Origin: JAFEBO01 sp036392375
GTDB taxonomy: Bacteria; Planctomycetota; Phycisphaerae; Phycisphaerales; UBA1924
Length of the DNA stretch: 64,000 nt
Assembly: GCA_036392375.1 (NCBI GenBank)
Contig: DASVYC010000036.1
Location: forward strand, 54,761-118,760
Direction: 5' to 3'
Shown here: piece by piece, positions 1 to 10,509 of the stretch
Layout of the letters: each line of letters starts with the position of its first letter
How positions within the stretch are numbered: position 1 is the stretch's first letter
Notes under the pieces: generated by a model
Databases searched by the model: none
Told to the model about the DNA's origin: nothing
Seen by the model: the letters and a program-made list of their open reading frames with translations, nothing else
Made by a program: the position numbers and the translations under genes

Positions 1-218
1 GCCAGCGCCTCCGGTGCCGCCAGCGCAGGCAAGAGGTGCACAGCGAGCGGCCGCTCGGTGATCACATGTGCGGGTGCGGGGCCAAGGTCGGGCGCGGGCA
101 TGGACGAGCGTACCCCGCAAACGGGTGCAAGTTCAATCTGCGCGGCTCATGACCCGATCCCGCAACCTCGAGCGGTCTCATCCGTGCAACTCCTCAGCAC
201 TCGCACCCCGGAGCCGCC
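1..218. other. Left-edge intergenic sequence, no gene seen
   Basis: No open frame here has convincing coding character; the frames that cross it are arginine- and proline-rich and look like GC-driven shadows of the gene that starts at 219. A GGAG five bases before the ATG at 219 is the only signal I can point to. Confidence 0.4.
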
Positions 219-1013
219 ATGCACACGCCACTCTCACGCCGCGATGTCCTCCTCACCACCGGCAGCGCGATGCTGCTCGCCCCGCTGGCGGTCCGCGCGG
301 AGCCATCGCCCGCCGCGGCTCCGACCGGACCGTGGCAGCACTTCCCACACGATGACCCGAAGCTGATCGCCGAGGTCGTGGGCAAGTCGCACTTCGACGA
401 GGCCCGTGTGAAGGAGCTCGTGACCACGCACCCGCACCTTGCGAACGCGTGGTGGGACTGGGGCTTTGGCGATTGGGAGTCCGCGCTCGGCGCCGCGGCC
501 CACACCGGCCGCCGCGGCATCGCCGAGTTCCTCATCGAGCGCGGCGCCCGCATCGACATCTTCGCCGCCGCCATGCTCGGCTACACCGACGTCGTGAAGG
601 CGTTCGTCGCCGCCCGGCCCGGCATCCAGCGCCAGCTCGGACCCCACGGCATCCCGCTGCTCAACCACGCCCGCGCCGGCGGCGACGCGGCCAAGGACAC
701 CTTCGAGTACCTCAAGTCCCTCGGCGACGCCGGCAACGCGCCCGCGGCCAAGCCCATCACACCCGAGGAACAGCAACGCTTCGTCGGCACGTACGCCTCC
801 GACAACGCCACGTTCGAGATCAAGGTCAACAGCAACAAGATGCTCGTCTTCAAGATGGAGGGCGAGTCGGATCGCATCATCCACTGGCTCGGCGACGGCG
901 ACTTCTTCCCCGCGGGCGTGCCCACCACCAAGCTCGCGTTCGACCTCGCCGCCAGCCCAATCGCGGTCACGATCACCGCCGGACCACTGGTCCGCCGCGC
1001 GATCAGGCGGTAG
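219..1013 (+). CDS. Exported ankyrin-repeat protein with Tat-type signal
   Basis: A 264-residue protein with an N-terminal twin-arginine-like signal: SRRDVLL at residues 6-12, a hydrophobic stretch to about 26 and a likely cut after VRA (residue 27). Residues about 85-170 contain ankyrin-like helices (ALGAAAHTGRRGIAEFLIERG, then GYTDVVKAFV), which usually bind other proteins. Residues about 185-255 (ITPEEQQRFVGTY onward) form a separate small beta-rich domain resembling the C-terminal domain of some exported ankyrin and beta-lactamase-like proteins. The start is supported by GGAG five bases upstream. The stop codon lies inside a 26-bp palindromic element (1010-1035) also found at 33858, so the element may have formed the present 3' end. 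The binding partner is unknown. Confidence 0.8.
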   Translation: MHTPLSRRDVLLTTGSAMLLAPLAVRAEPSPAAAPTGPWQHFPHDDPKLIAEVVGKSHFDEARVKELVTTHPHLANAWWDWGFGDWESALGAAAHTGRRGIAEFLIERGARIDIFAAAMLGYTDVVKAFVAARPGIQRQLGPHGIPLLNHARAGGDAAKDTFEYLKSLGDAGNAPAAKPITPEEQQRFVGTYASDNATFEIKVNSNKMLVFKMEGESDRIIHWLGDGDFFPAGVPTTKLAFDLAASPIAVTITAGPLVRRAIRR

Positions 1014-1035
1014 GACCGGCTTCCAGCCGGTCCGT
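1010..1035. repeat. 26-bp palindromic repeat, copy 1 (GGACCGGC-TTCCA-GCCGGTCC)
   Basis: An 8-bp perfect stem (GGACCGGC / GCCGGTCC, 1013-1033) around a TTCCA loop. The whole 26 bases are identical to 33858-33883. There is no T-run, so it is more like a REP element than a terminator. It contains the stop codon of the ankyrin protein. Confidence 0.75.
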
Positions 1036-1055
1036 CGGTCGACGACTCCATGCTT

Positions 1056-1790
1056 TCACTCCCTCACCCGGTACACCATCTCCATCGCCAAGCCGCAGGA
1101 GTCCTGCGGCGGGTCTGCGGGTAGCACGCGGAGTTCGTTCGCGGGCGCGATCGCGCAGGCGAGTGCGGCCATGGCGTCCACGATGTCGTCGCGTGCGAGC
1201 GAGCGTCGCGGCCAGCGGTGCATTGCTTCCTCGACTGCATCCAGCACCAGCGAGCCGCGGCCAAGCACCGGGGCGAATACGGCAGCGAGCGCGTTGGCGC
1301 GCTGTTCGAAGCCGTCTTCGGTCTTCTTGCTGGCGAGGATGGGGCGGCCCAGCAGGCCTGTGAAGCAGACTTCGGGGTGACATTCGCGGACGACGCCGCG
1401 GGCGGCGGGGGTTGAACGCAGGAACGTGTCGACCTGGCGGATCTTGGCGGTGATGTTCCAGGCTTGCTTCGAGAGGCCTTTGCCGGTGATCTGCTTCGAG
1501 AGCCGATTCGCTTCGGGGTACGTCGCGGCCTCGGCGGCGGCGCGGCAGGGGGCGGGGAAGACGCGTGAGCGGGCAGCGCCGAGCAGCGCACGGGCCTCGA
1601 CGTCGCAAGCGCGGGGACCGTCGCAGAGGCCGATGGGGATGTCCACGAGCACCAACTGCGGCGACCGCAGCGACCGCCACGCGGCGTCGATCGAGTCGAC
1701 GACGTCGATGGCGATCGATCGATCACGGATCGTCGCCATCACCCAACCGGCGGGGCAGCCGTCAAGGCCTGCGTGTTCCCTTTGCGTCAT
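1056..1790 (-). CDS. DUF429 family protein (predicted RNase H-fold nuclease)
   Basis: About 244 residues if translation starts at the ATG at 1790. The N-terminal GLDGCPAGW, the acidic LVDIPIGL segment and the central ECHPEVCF motif are hallmarks of the DUF429 family, predicted to have an RNase H-like nuclease fold; no substrate is established. The longer frame back to 1862 would overlap the upstream gene on the same strand and adds a non-conserved leader. The start at 1790 also has GGAG upstream and puts the conserved GLDGCPAGW eight residues from the N-terminus. The gene follows a small hypothetical gene (1817-2314) with 26 bp between them, so the two may be co-transcribed. Confidence 0.75.
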   Translation of the reverse strand: MTQREHAGLDGCPAGWVMATIRDRSIAIDVVDSIDAAWRSLRSPQLVLVDIPIGLCDGPRACDVEARALLGAARSRVFPAPCRAAAEAATYPEANRLSKQITGKGLSKQAWNITAKIRQVDTFLRSTPAARGVVRECHPEVCFTGLLGRPILASKKTEDGFEQRANALAAVFAPVLGRGSLVLDAVEEAMHRWPRRSLARDDIVDAMAALACAIAPANELRVLPADPPQDSCGLAMEMVYRVRE

Positions 1791-1816
1791 GTCAGGACTC
1801 CGATGCGTCCTCAAGT

Positions 1817-2314
1817 TCAACGAACCACGCGCTTGGGAGCCGCTCGAAATCTCTCCAGACACGACTCGAGATCGCGATCGGCTGTCGCGACGACATACCG
1901 ACGGTGCACCTCAATGAACAAGTGTCCTCCATAGCCGGCAGCGATCTGCCGACGCGGCAACTGGAGCCAGTGGAGCTCTGGGAGATTTCGGGGCAGGTCG
2001 TCGAACTGCCAAAACGTCGCGTGCTCGAAGTCGTCCAAGCCCTTTCTCTTTAGGAGCTCGCGAGTTTCAACGACGATACAGCCCCAGAATCCGCGCAGGC
2101 GACACGGGCCTGGTTGAGTCAGAAGCGACGGTGCGTATGGAAACTGAATCTCGGTTGACAAGTCCGATCCGAAAGCCATCGAAACGGCCGTCCAGCGAAC
2201 CAATGGATCCAGGAGATCCAGAGCGTCAGCCGCTTCCCAGGCATGAAACCACCCGCCGCCTTCGGCGTCGCGACTGATTCTCTCCGGATCAATCGTGTCG
2301 TCGTGACCTGACAT
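1817..2314 (-). CDS. Hypothetical protein, 165 residues
   Basis: Not recognised. It is a soluble, Trp- and acid-rich protein (GGGWFHAWEAADALDLLDPL near the N-terminus, FWQFDDLPRNLPELHWL in the middle) with no signal peptide or membrane helix. Its codon use and base composition are less GC-biased than in neighbouring housekeeping genes. An ATG at 2323 is possible, but a -10-like TATCAT at 2322-2327 lies seven bases before the ATG at 2314, so I prefer 2314 as a leaderless start. It probably forms a two-gene unit with the DUF429 gene downstream. Confidence 0.6.
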   Translation of the reverse strand: MSGHDDTIDPERISRDAEGGGWFHAWEAADALDLLDPLVRWTAVSMAFGSDLSTEIQFPYAPSLLTQPGPCRLRGFWGCIVVETRELLKRKGLDDFEHATFWQFDDLPRNLPELHWLQLPRRQIAAGYGGHLFIEVHRRYVVATADRDLESCLERFRAAPKRVVR

Positions 2315-2331
2315 CGCCACCATGATAAGAG

Positions 2332-2356
2332 AAACCCCGGCCTACGCCGGGGGTTT
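2332..2356. terminator. Bidirectional rho-independent terminator downstream of dnaK
   Basis: AAA-CCCCGGC-CTAC-GCCGGGG-GTTT forms a 7-bp GC stem flanked by A and T tracts, so it can act on both strands. It lies just past the dnaK stop (minus strand) and just upstream of the small gene that ends at 1817. Confidence 0.7.
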
Positions 2357-2382
2357 GTGAACTACTTCGTCTCTCGGACTCT

Positions 2383-4329
<1,947 letters not shown>

Positions 4330-4799
4330 AGGGACTCTCCGTAACTGACTACTTCGACCAGATGGCAACCCGCGTGCCAGCGTTCCCCCGCCCCGACAGC
4401 CGCCCACCGCCCCGCAGCACCCCCCGTGACCCAACCAAGGCCTACCGAAACCACCATATCACCGCCCGCCCCAAGGCCCCGAGCGGCAGGGATCCCCCAT
4501 TCAGATGGTGCCAAAGTCCCCGGCAGCCCCCCTCCACCCCGAAAGCACCGCGGTTCGGAACCTGCAAGGACCCGCCACCTGCCAACGTGACAGGCCAACC
4601 ATCGCCGGGTCGGGGCCAGCAATTCCGCTCCCCACTCCCCTCCCCGTCGAAGACAGAGAGGGATGGCCGAGGCCCGGCGAGGCCGGGGTGGGGTGCGGCC
4701 GCGCATGAGAATCGATGCCTGTGGTGCCATCAGTCCGCCATGGCTCGGCACGGCGCGACTGATGCGTCTGCAACAATTGCCAGACTGCACGGATGTTCG
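4330..4799. other. Non-coding stretch holding the dnaK promoter region
   Basis: About 470 bases without a credible gene. On the minus strand an extended -10-like TGATATGGT (hexamer 4453-4458) lies about 125 bases before the dnaK start; no matching -35 is visible. I looked for a CIRCE inverted repeat (TTAGCACTC...GAGTGCTAA) and did not find one, so HrcA control is not supported here. Confidence 0.35.
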
Positions 4800-5738
4800 T
4801 CAATCCTGTGGAAGTTTGATTCTTCGCAAGACGCGCCAGGTCTTCGTGGAGAACACCCGTCCATCGCTGTCCATGAGAAGGGTCCCCTTTGCTGCGAAGC
4901 AATGGGAGTAGGCCAATTCAAACTCTGCGACGACTCTGTTTGCTTCCCGTCTGCCACGAATCTCGATCATCCGATGCAGCGGCTTTCCGGAAGACACCTG
5001 TTGAACCGCAAGAAATGACCTTGAAGATTCGCGATACGTGATCTCGTTGAACTGCCCAATGCCTGCGGACTCGATGCGATTGCGCTCACGCCCGTCTCGT
5101 AGACCAAAGACTGCAACGTAGGTCGGTTTTACGAACGCTGTCGAAAGGGCGCACTCCGATCTCGCGAACGCGGCCATGACCGGCCCCTGAAGACCAATCT
5201 CGATGTCCTTGCCAGGTCGGACCAAGAAGAGCTTGTGTGCGCGATTCTCGACAGCGTGGTTCGTGTGCGGGCTGACCACAATTCGTTCAACGCCGGATGC
5301 GAGCGTCACGACCGTGCCGTCGGCGGCATCGAGTTCGGCCATCGGTGCCGAGTTGTAGCACACAAAGACCCGCTTGCAGTCACCGGAAATCGCAACACCT
5401 TGGGCCTTCCGCGATCGACCGGAGATCCACATTCTCTCACCGTCCGAGACGCGATAGGCATGAACCCCGGGACGCGAGTACGCAGCGGTCACGACAAATC
5501 GTCCGTCCTCGCTGATGGCAACGCGAGAACCACCGAAGTCATAGACAACCGTGAACTCGCTGACCTTTCGGCCGGTCGCGATGTTCCAGATCGCGACCCG
5601 AGGTGTCGGGTCGTCGGTCGCCACTGCGACGAGTGGCTTGCTCCAAGTTGCCGCCAGTTCCATTTCGATTCCCCCAACGCACAGACTCATCTGCCGCGAA
5701 ATCCGGTTTCTGGGATCAATCCCTTCGATGCAGACCAC
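4800..5738 (-). CDS. WD40/YVTN-like beta-propeller protein
   Basis: Up to 312 residues. Short repeats of the form VAIWNIATGRKVSEF, VHAYRVSDGERMW and VAVFGLRDGRERN resemble the D-strands of WD40/YVTN propellers and are spaced as expected for four to six blades. No signal peptide or membrane helix is evident. The first start (GTG at 5738) is uncertain; ATG codons at residues 17 and 26 are alternatives, and the propeller begins right after residue 26. Base composition is clearly less GC-rich than dnaK or the carbamoyltransferase. Such proteins usually serve as interaction platforms; the partner is unknown. Confidence 0.6.
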   Translation of the reverse strand: MVCIEGIDPRNRISRQMSLCVGGIEMELAATWSKPLVAVATDDPTPRVAIWNIATGRKVSEFTVVYDFGGSRVAISEDGRFVVTAAYSRPGVHAYRVSDGERMWISGRSRKAQGVAISGDCKRVFVCYNSAPMAELDAADGTVVTLASGVERIVVSPHTNHAVENRAHKLFLVRPGKDIEIGLQGPVMAAFARSECALSTAFVKPTYVAVFGLRDGRERNRIESAGIGQFNEITYRESSRSFLAVQQVSSGKPLHRMIEIRGRREANRVVAEFELAYSHCFAAKGTLLMDSDGRVFSTKTWRVLRRIKLPQD

Positions 5739-5797
5739 ATGCTAACTTCTAATGCTCGCCCGTGGACGTCTACCGACCCGCATGTCAGAACGCTCGC

Positions 5798-6553
5798 ATG
5801 AAGCATGCTCACGCTTCCATCCCCCACTCTCTCAACGCGCCGGATCGTGCGCTGCCGATTCTGGCGGCGTTCTTTGAGCCGCTGACGGCGCTTGGGTGTG
5901 CGCCGCGAAGGGTGGTTTGGTGGCTGCGAGAGTCGGGGGTTTCGCGGCGGCAGGTGCTGCTGGATCTGGGGTGTGGGAAGGGAGCGGTGTCGGTGGCGGC
6001 GGCGCGTGGGATTGGGTGCCGCGTGGTGGGTGTGGATGCGTTTGAGCCGTTCTTGGAGGCGGCGCGGAAAGGGTCGCGGCGGGGCGGGGTGGAGGCGTTG
6101 TGTGACTTTCGGCGTGGGGACGTGAAGCGGGTTGGGGCGTGTGTGCAGGGGCGGTTTGATGCGGTGGTGGTGCTGAATGTGCTGCCGATTGATCTCGCGC
6201 TGCCGCTGGCTCGGCGGTGGACGAAGGCGGGCGGGGTGTACGTCATCGACGATGCGGTGCGGGTGGCGGAGAGCGAGGCGTACGCGGATGCGCCGACGCT
6301 GGAAGAGGCGGCGGCGCTCATCGAGCGGGGTGGTGATCGCATCGAGCGCGTGCATGTAGAGACGCGCTGGGAGATTCTGCGGCGGGAGCGGACGCTGTAC
6401 CGGCGGCTGGAGCGGCACGCACGCGAGCTGATCAAGGCGATGCCGCGGCGGTCGGGGGTGATCCGCGAGTGCCTCGCGTGGCAGCGCGAGGCGATGGGAG
6501 AGTTGACGGGACCGATCCGGCCGGCGTGCTGGCTGGTGCGGCGGGCACGGTGA
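5798..6553 (+). CDS. SAM-dependent class I methyltransferase
   Basis: About 251 residues from the ATG at 5798 (an upstream ATG at 5762 is in frame). The SAM-binding motif I is LLDLGCGKGAVSV near residues 56-67, followed by VVGVDAFEPFLEAA (motif II, acidic ribose contact) and RFDAVVVLNVLPIDLAL (post-I/motif IV region). The C-terminal third, rich in Arg and Glu (LERHARELIKAMPRRSG), is helical. The substrate cannot be told from sequence; small-molecule methyltransferases of this type are common. It is a single gene, with the carbamoyltransferase 360 bases downstream on the same strand. Confidence 0.75.
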   Translation: MKHAHASIPHSLNAPDRALPILAAFFEPLTALGCAPRRVVWWLRESGVSRRQVLLDLGCGKGAVSVAAARGIGCRVVGVDAFEPFLEAARKGSRRGGVEALCDFRRGDVKRVGACVQGRFDAVVVLNVLPIDLALPLARRWTKAGGVYVIDDAVRVAESEAYADAPTLEEAAALIERGGDRIERVHVETRWEILRRERTLYRRLERHARELIKAMPRRSGVIRECLAWQREAMGELTGPIRPACWLVRRAR

Positions 6554-6914
6554 ACGCGACTTGGTCTGCCGTCCACCATCGCGGTCGTGATCCGAACGGG
6601 GCGTGGCGCAGGGGCGAGGACGCCCCCTCTCGCTCTCGATAGCGCCCCTCGACGAACCCCCGGTCGGAACGACGACACTTCGGAGCGCCCGCGTCCTCTT
6701 CTACTCGCCCTTGCGCAATCTTCGCGCACCTGGCTGCGGGGCTTCTTCCCTCTTGCTTGATCACGCCGCCGCGTCTCTTGGTCGATAATCCCTTGTGGCG
6801 CTCCCCGCGGCGGGGGCGTCGGTTTCGGGCATGCGCTAAACTTGCCCTTCTTTTGGCGGCCGGACCTAACCCACCCCCGTCCGACCCAGATCCGTTCTTC
6901 CACAGGAACCCGAC
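6554..6914. other. Intergenic region upstream of the carbamoyltransferase gene
   Basis: About 360 bases with no credible gene. A GATAAT hexamer at 6784-6789 could be a -10 box for the downstream gene, but no good -35 sits at the right distance. Confidence 0.3.
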
Positions 6915-8687
6915 ATGGCTCTTGTTCTTGGTCTCAACTCGATCCACCCCGACGCCGCCGCCGTGCTCATGGACGACAAGAAGGGCGTCCTGGCCGCGAT
7001 TGCGGAGGAACGCATCAACCGCAAGAAGCACTGCGCCGGCTTCCCGAGCCTGGCCATCGCCGAGGTGCTGCGACTTGCTGGCGCCTCGATGAGCGACATC
7101 ACTGATGTCGCCATCGCCCGCGACTCCTCCGCCAACCGCGGGGCCAAGCTCGGCTTCATCGCCAAGCACCCCATCAGCGGCCTCAAGCTCGCCATGTGGT
7201 CGCAGAAGGTTCACGGCACGCTCGCGACGGTTGACCAACTGATCGCCGAGGCCTGCGGCCGCCCGCACTCGGAGTTCAAGGCCGGCGTGCATCACGTCGA
7301 GCACCACATCGCCCACGCCGCAAGCTCGTTCTTCTGGAGCCCCTTCGAGCGCGCGACCGCCGTCACCACCGACGGCGCCGGCGACTTCTGCACGGGGCTC
7401 ATCGCCCGCTGCGAAGGCAACAAGATCGACGTCATCCACAAGAACTTCTGGCCGCACTCGTTTGGCGTGTTCTACACCGCCGTGTGTAACTTCCTCGGCT
7501 TCAATAAGTACGGCGAGGAATACAAGGTCATGGGCTTGTCGGCCTACGGCAAGGACACGTACGCCCAGCAGATGAAGGAGCTGGTGGACTACATCCCCGG
7601 CGTCGGTATCCGCCTCAACCTCAAGTACTACAACCACCACTACACCGTCCACACCCACGACCAGAGCGAAGAGGGCGAGATCACCGTCAAGGCGATGTGG
7701 AACGACAACATGCGCCAGCTCTTCGGCGAGCCCCGCAAGCGCAAGGACCCGACCGAGCAGAAGCACAAGGACATGTCGCTCTCGATGCAGAAACGCTTCG
7801 AGGACATCTACATCAAGTACGTCCAGGACGCGATCAGCCGCAACGGCGGGCTGCGTGACGTGGTGCTTGCCGGCGGCTGCGCCCTCAACGGCGTTGCAAA
7901 CGGGCGGCTCGTGATGGAGAACCATCTCGACCGCGTCTACATCCACCCCGCCGCGGGCGATGACGGCACCGCGGCCGGCGCGGCGGCGTACGTGATGCAC
8001 AGCATCTTGAACAAGCCGCGCCTGGGCGAGGTCATCCACGGCTACTGGGGCAGCGGCTGGACCGACGAAGAGTGCGAGAGGGCCGTGCGCGAGAGCGGCA
8101 TGCCCTTCAAGAAGCTCACCCGCGAGCAGCTCCTCAACACCGCCGCGGACGCGCTCAGCCAAGGCAAGATCCTCGGCTGGTTCCAGGGCCGCGAGGAATG
8201 GGGCCCGCGCGCTCTGGGCAACCGCTCGATCATCTGCCATCCGGGTTGGCCGGATATGAAGGCGATCCTGAACGCTCGCGTCAAGAACCGCGAGCCGTTT
8301 CGTCCCTTCGCGCCCCTGTGCATGGAAGAGCACCTGAGCGAGTTGTACGAGGGCAGCCACGACGTGCCGTTCATGAATGTGGTGTACAAGGTCCGCCCCG
8401 AGTGGCGTGCGCGCCTGAGCGCGACGACGCACGAGGACTCGACCGGCCGCGTGCAGACGATGCGTCGCGAGCAGAACGAGCTCTTCTACGACCTGCTCAC
8501 CGCGTTCAAGGCCCGCACCGGCGTGCCGGTGCTCTTGAATACGTCGTTCAACGAGAACGAGCCGATCGTGCACACCCCGGCGCACGCGGTGGGCTGCTTC
8601 CAGCGAACCCGCATGAACGCTCTGGCCGTGGGGCCGTTCTGGTACGAGAAGCCCGCCGACGAAGCCGACAAGGGCGTGGCGGTGTAA
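6915..8687 (+). CDS. Carbamoyltransferase, NodU/CmcH/TobZ family
   Basis: A 590-residue enzyme expected to transfer a carbamoyl group from carbamoyl phosphate, via a carbamoyl-adenylate, to a hydroxyl of a sugar or other small molecule. The N-terminal ASKHA-fold domain begins LVLGLNSIHPDAAAVL and contains the metal-binding HHVEHHIAHAAS (residues 126-137) and TTDGAGDF. The C-terminal domain shows GREEWGPRALGNRSI, REPFRPFAPL and LLNTSFNENEPIV, all diagnostic of the family. Length is normal. The start has AGGAA upstream, and a terminator follows at 8738. No partner glycosyltransferase is adjacent; envelope-sugar genes (epimerase at 32.7 kb, gmd at 53.5 kb) are far away, so the acceptor is unknown. 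Confidence 0.9.
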   Translation: MALVLGLNSIHPDAAAVLMDDKKGVLAAIAEERINRKKHCAGFPSLAIAEVLRLAGASMSDITDVAIARDSSANRGAKLGFIAKHPISGLKLAMWSQKVHGTLATVDQLIAEACGRPHSEFKAGVHHVEHHIAHAASSFFWSPFERATAVTTDGAGDFCTGLIARCEGNKIDVIHKNFWPHSFGVFYTAVCNFLGFNKYGEEYKVMGLSAYGKDTYAQQMKELVDYIPGVGIRLNLKYYNHHYTVHTHDQSEEGEITVKAMWNDNMRQLFGEPRKRKDPTEQKHKDMSLSMQKRFEDIYIKYVQDAISRNGGLRDVVLAGGCALNGVANGRLVMENHLDRVYIHPAAGDDGTAAGAAAYVMHSILNKPRLGEVIHGYWGSGWTDEECERAVRESGMPFKKLTREQLLNTAADALSQGKILGWFQGREEWGPRALGNRSIICHPGWPDMKAILNARVKNREPFRPFAPLCMEEHLSELYEGSHDVPFMNVVYKVRPEWRARLSATTHEDSTGRVQTMRREQNELFYDLLTAFKARTGVPVLLNTSFNENEPIVHTPAHAVGCFQRTRMNALAVGPFWYEKPADEADKGVAV

Positions 8688-8737
8688 ATCGGGGGCGGGG
8701 CCTTCCAGATCCAGTTGCTGATCAGCATGACACACTG

Positions 8738-8765
8738 AAAAGACCGGCCCGCGGGCCGGTCTTTT
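8738..8765. terminator. Bidirectional rho-independent terminator
   Basis: AAAAGACCGGCCC / GGGCCGGTCTTTT is a near-perfect palindrome with A and T tracts on both sides. It separates the plus-strand carbamoyltransferase from the convergent minus-strand gene ending at 8778. Confidence 0.85.
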
Positions 8766-8777
8766 CGTGCGCGTGCG

Positions 8778-9698
8778 TTAGCGGCGTTCCTTCAGATCAT
8801 TCGTGGGCCCGTCAAAGCGGACGACGTAGCCGCGGTCGATGTAGAGCGTGAAGTCTCCGCCCACGACCGCGCGGCGGGCGATCACGCCGCCGCAGAGCAC
8901 GAGCTGCCCCGCATCGGCATCGACCACGAGCGGGCGTTCAAAGACCGTCGACCCACGGCCTTCACCCGAGGCGTTGATGTTCATGGACCGCAGTGCCATG
9001 CCGCCCTCGGGTGCCGCGACGAGTTCGTCGGAGCCGACCCAACCGACGAAGAAGATGATCTCGCCGACGGGGTCCTTGTTCTGGTTGACCATCGTCCGGA
9101 GCTTGTTGTTGTTGAGCTTGCTCCACGCGGTCGCGCCGTACTGGGTCAGATCGCGGAGCGTCTGCAGGACCTTCTCGCTCGCGGCCGGCCAGCGGTCGTC
9201 GTTCTCGTTGAGCTTGGAGAGCTGGCGGGCGAAGTCCTTCATCTCATTGACGAGGCGCGGTGCCTGCGAGAGCCCCGAGCCTTCGCACTTCTTGCACTGC
9301 ACTTCCACGTTCTGCTTGGTGGGCGTCCGCACGCCGGGGATCGACTTGCGGGAGGCGCCCGTTCGCTCCTCGGTGGCCTTGCCGTCGCCGCGGCAGATAT
9401 CGCAACCGGCGGCCTTGGAGGCGCGGACAACGCTGGCGATGACCTGCCCTGGCGCAGTGGCGACGGGCTTCTCGTCCGGTTTGGCGGGCTTGCTCGCGGC
9501 GGGCTTGGGCGCGTCTTCGTTGTCGTCCTTGTCGCTCGGTTCGGCCTTGTCGTCCTTCGGAGCATCCGGCTTTGGCGCATCGGGCTCGTCGGCTCTTGAG
9601 GTGTTGAAGGCCAGGAGCGCCGGTCGCGGCTGCTCACCGGCAGCGACGAACGCGGTCAGAGCGACGAGCAAGGAACACGACAGCCATCGACCCACCAT
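8778..9698 (-). CDS. Exported protein with DnaJ-type CxxCxGxG zinc motifs
   Basis: A 306-residue protein with a Sec-type signal (hydrophobic residues 7-20), then a disordered Asp/Lys/Pro linker (about 35-85). Two motifs, CDICRGDG (Cys99, Cys102) and CKKCEGSG (Cys135, Cys138), match the CxxCxGxG half-sites of the DnaJ zinc finger but are the only pair, so one zinc site is predicted. The C-terminal half (about 190-306) contains a hydrophobic core (VGEIIFFVGWVGSDELV, VLCGGVIARRAVVGGDFTLYIDRGYVVRF) of unknown fold. It is not a J-protein: there is no J-domain or HPD. Function unknown; export of a DnaJ-type zinc centre is unusual. Confidence 0.7.
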   Translation of the reverse strand: MVGRWLSCSLLVALTAFVAAGEQPRPALLAFNTSRADEPDAPKPDAPKDDKAEPSDKDDNEDAPKPAASKPAKPDEKPVATAPGQVIASVVRASKAAGCDICRGDGKATEERTGASRKSIPGVRTPTKQNVEVQCKKCEGSGLSQAPRLVNEMKDFARQLSKLNENDDRWPAASEKVLQTLRDLTQYGATAWSKLNNNKLRTMVNQNKDPVGEIIFFVGWVGSDELVAAPEGGMALRSMNINASGEGRGSTVFERPLVVDADAGQLVLCGGVIARRAVVGGDFTLYIDRGYVVRFDGPTNDLKERR

Positions 9699-9791
9699 GC
9701 GGATGCTCCCACGTCGCGGGCATCGCCGCGAACCATGGGAAACATATCAGATCGCCGCAAGGGCGGGCTGAGAGCTGGATCGCGGGGCTGC

Positions 9792-10067
9792 TTACTCGGT
9801 CGGCGCGCTCGCGAACGCCGCACGCTCGCGGGCCTCGCGGCGTGCGATCGCGCGGTCGGTTGCATAGACCACCAGGCCCAGGCGGTCGCCCGCCGCCATC
9901 GACATCCGCTGGCCGGGCATCAGCCCGTCGCCCGCGGCCATGCCGGTGCTGGGCTGCGTGGATGCCGTTGAGACGCTCGAGCTTGAAGAGCATCCGCCCG
10001 CGGACATTCCCGCGGCCAGGGCAGCGACACCCGTCAGCACGATCCAGCGGCGGTTGCTCGAACCCAT
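9792..10067 (-). CDS. Small lipoprotein, 91 residues
   Basis: Starting at the ATG at 10067, which has a strong GGGAGGT ribosome-binding site, the protein has a positively charged N-terminus, a hydrophobic run (VLTGVAALAAGMSA) and the lipobox AGGC with Cys26 as the lipidation site. A Ser/Thr-rich linker and a short charged C-terminus (AIARREARERAAFA) follow. The longer frame to 10277 is an unconserved Arg-rich leader. It is divergent from the T6SS-like operon (start about 10510). Function unknown; it is small and could be an envelope accessory. Confidence 0.65.
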   Translation of the reverse strand: MGSSNRRWIVLTGVAALAAGMSAGGCSSSSSVSTASTQPSTGMAAGDGLMPGQRMSMAAGDRLGLVVYATDRAIARREARERAAFASAPTE

Positions 10068-10509
10068 CACCCACCTCCCGTCCCGGACCTGCCGGGGACC
10101 CGGCGCGGCCGGACGAGAGCCCGGACCGACGCCGCTCCAACAGTCCTTTTCATGGGTGGCACCCGCCAGCACTGAGACCGCGGCCGCGCAAGAACCGCGC
10201 CGGCGGCGACGAATGGCGCGGTTGTGCGGGCGGGCGGCGTGAGGCGTCGATCCTTGTAGTGAAAGCCCGTGCGACACGTCTGTGGCCGCCGCGGCACGGA
10301 TTCGGTCATGGTCCCAGAATCAGGGCCCCTGGAATCACGCCCCGCGTCGGCCCGTGTATGCTGGGGCTGTCATCAGATCCCGCTCTGCTTGCAGGGCGGG
10401 CTGTCTCGTGGCCGTCGCGCCGCCGCTCCTTTGGGTTGGGGGGTGGGAGGGGCGGCGTGGTGTCATTGTGTTTCCGCGGGCCCGGCGTCCGGGCAGGAGA
10501 ATCCCCGAC
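10068..10509. other. Divergent intergenic region upstream of the T6SS-like operon
   Basis: About 440 bases between a minus-strand lipoprotein gene and the plus-strand operon. Open frames exist, but their products are Arg/Pro/Gly-rich with no conserved features. A G-rich tract lies around 10436-10455. I cannot name a promoter with confidence. Confidence 0.35.

Noticed and set aside
4330..4600. Possible CIRCE heat-shock operator before dnaK
   Set aside because: No inverted TTAGCACTC/GAGTGCTAA was found.
6432..8735. 767-residue frame opposite the carbamoyltransferase gene
   Set aside because: Shadow; the plus-strand protein has all family motifs.
10282..10509. N-terminal extension of the TagH-like gene to the ATG at 10282
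   Set aside because: Leader is Arg/Gly/Trp-rich without hydrophobic pattern, and a TTG with AGGAG lies downstream; kept only as an alternative start.
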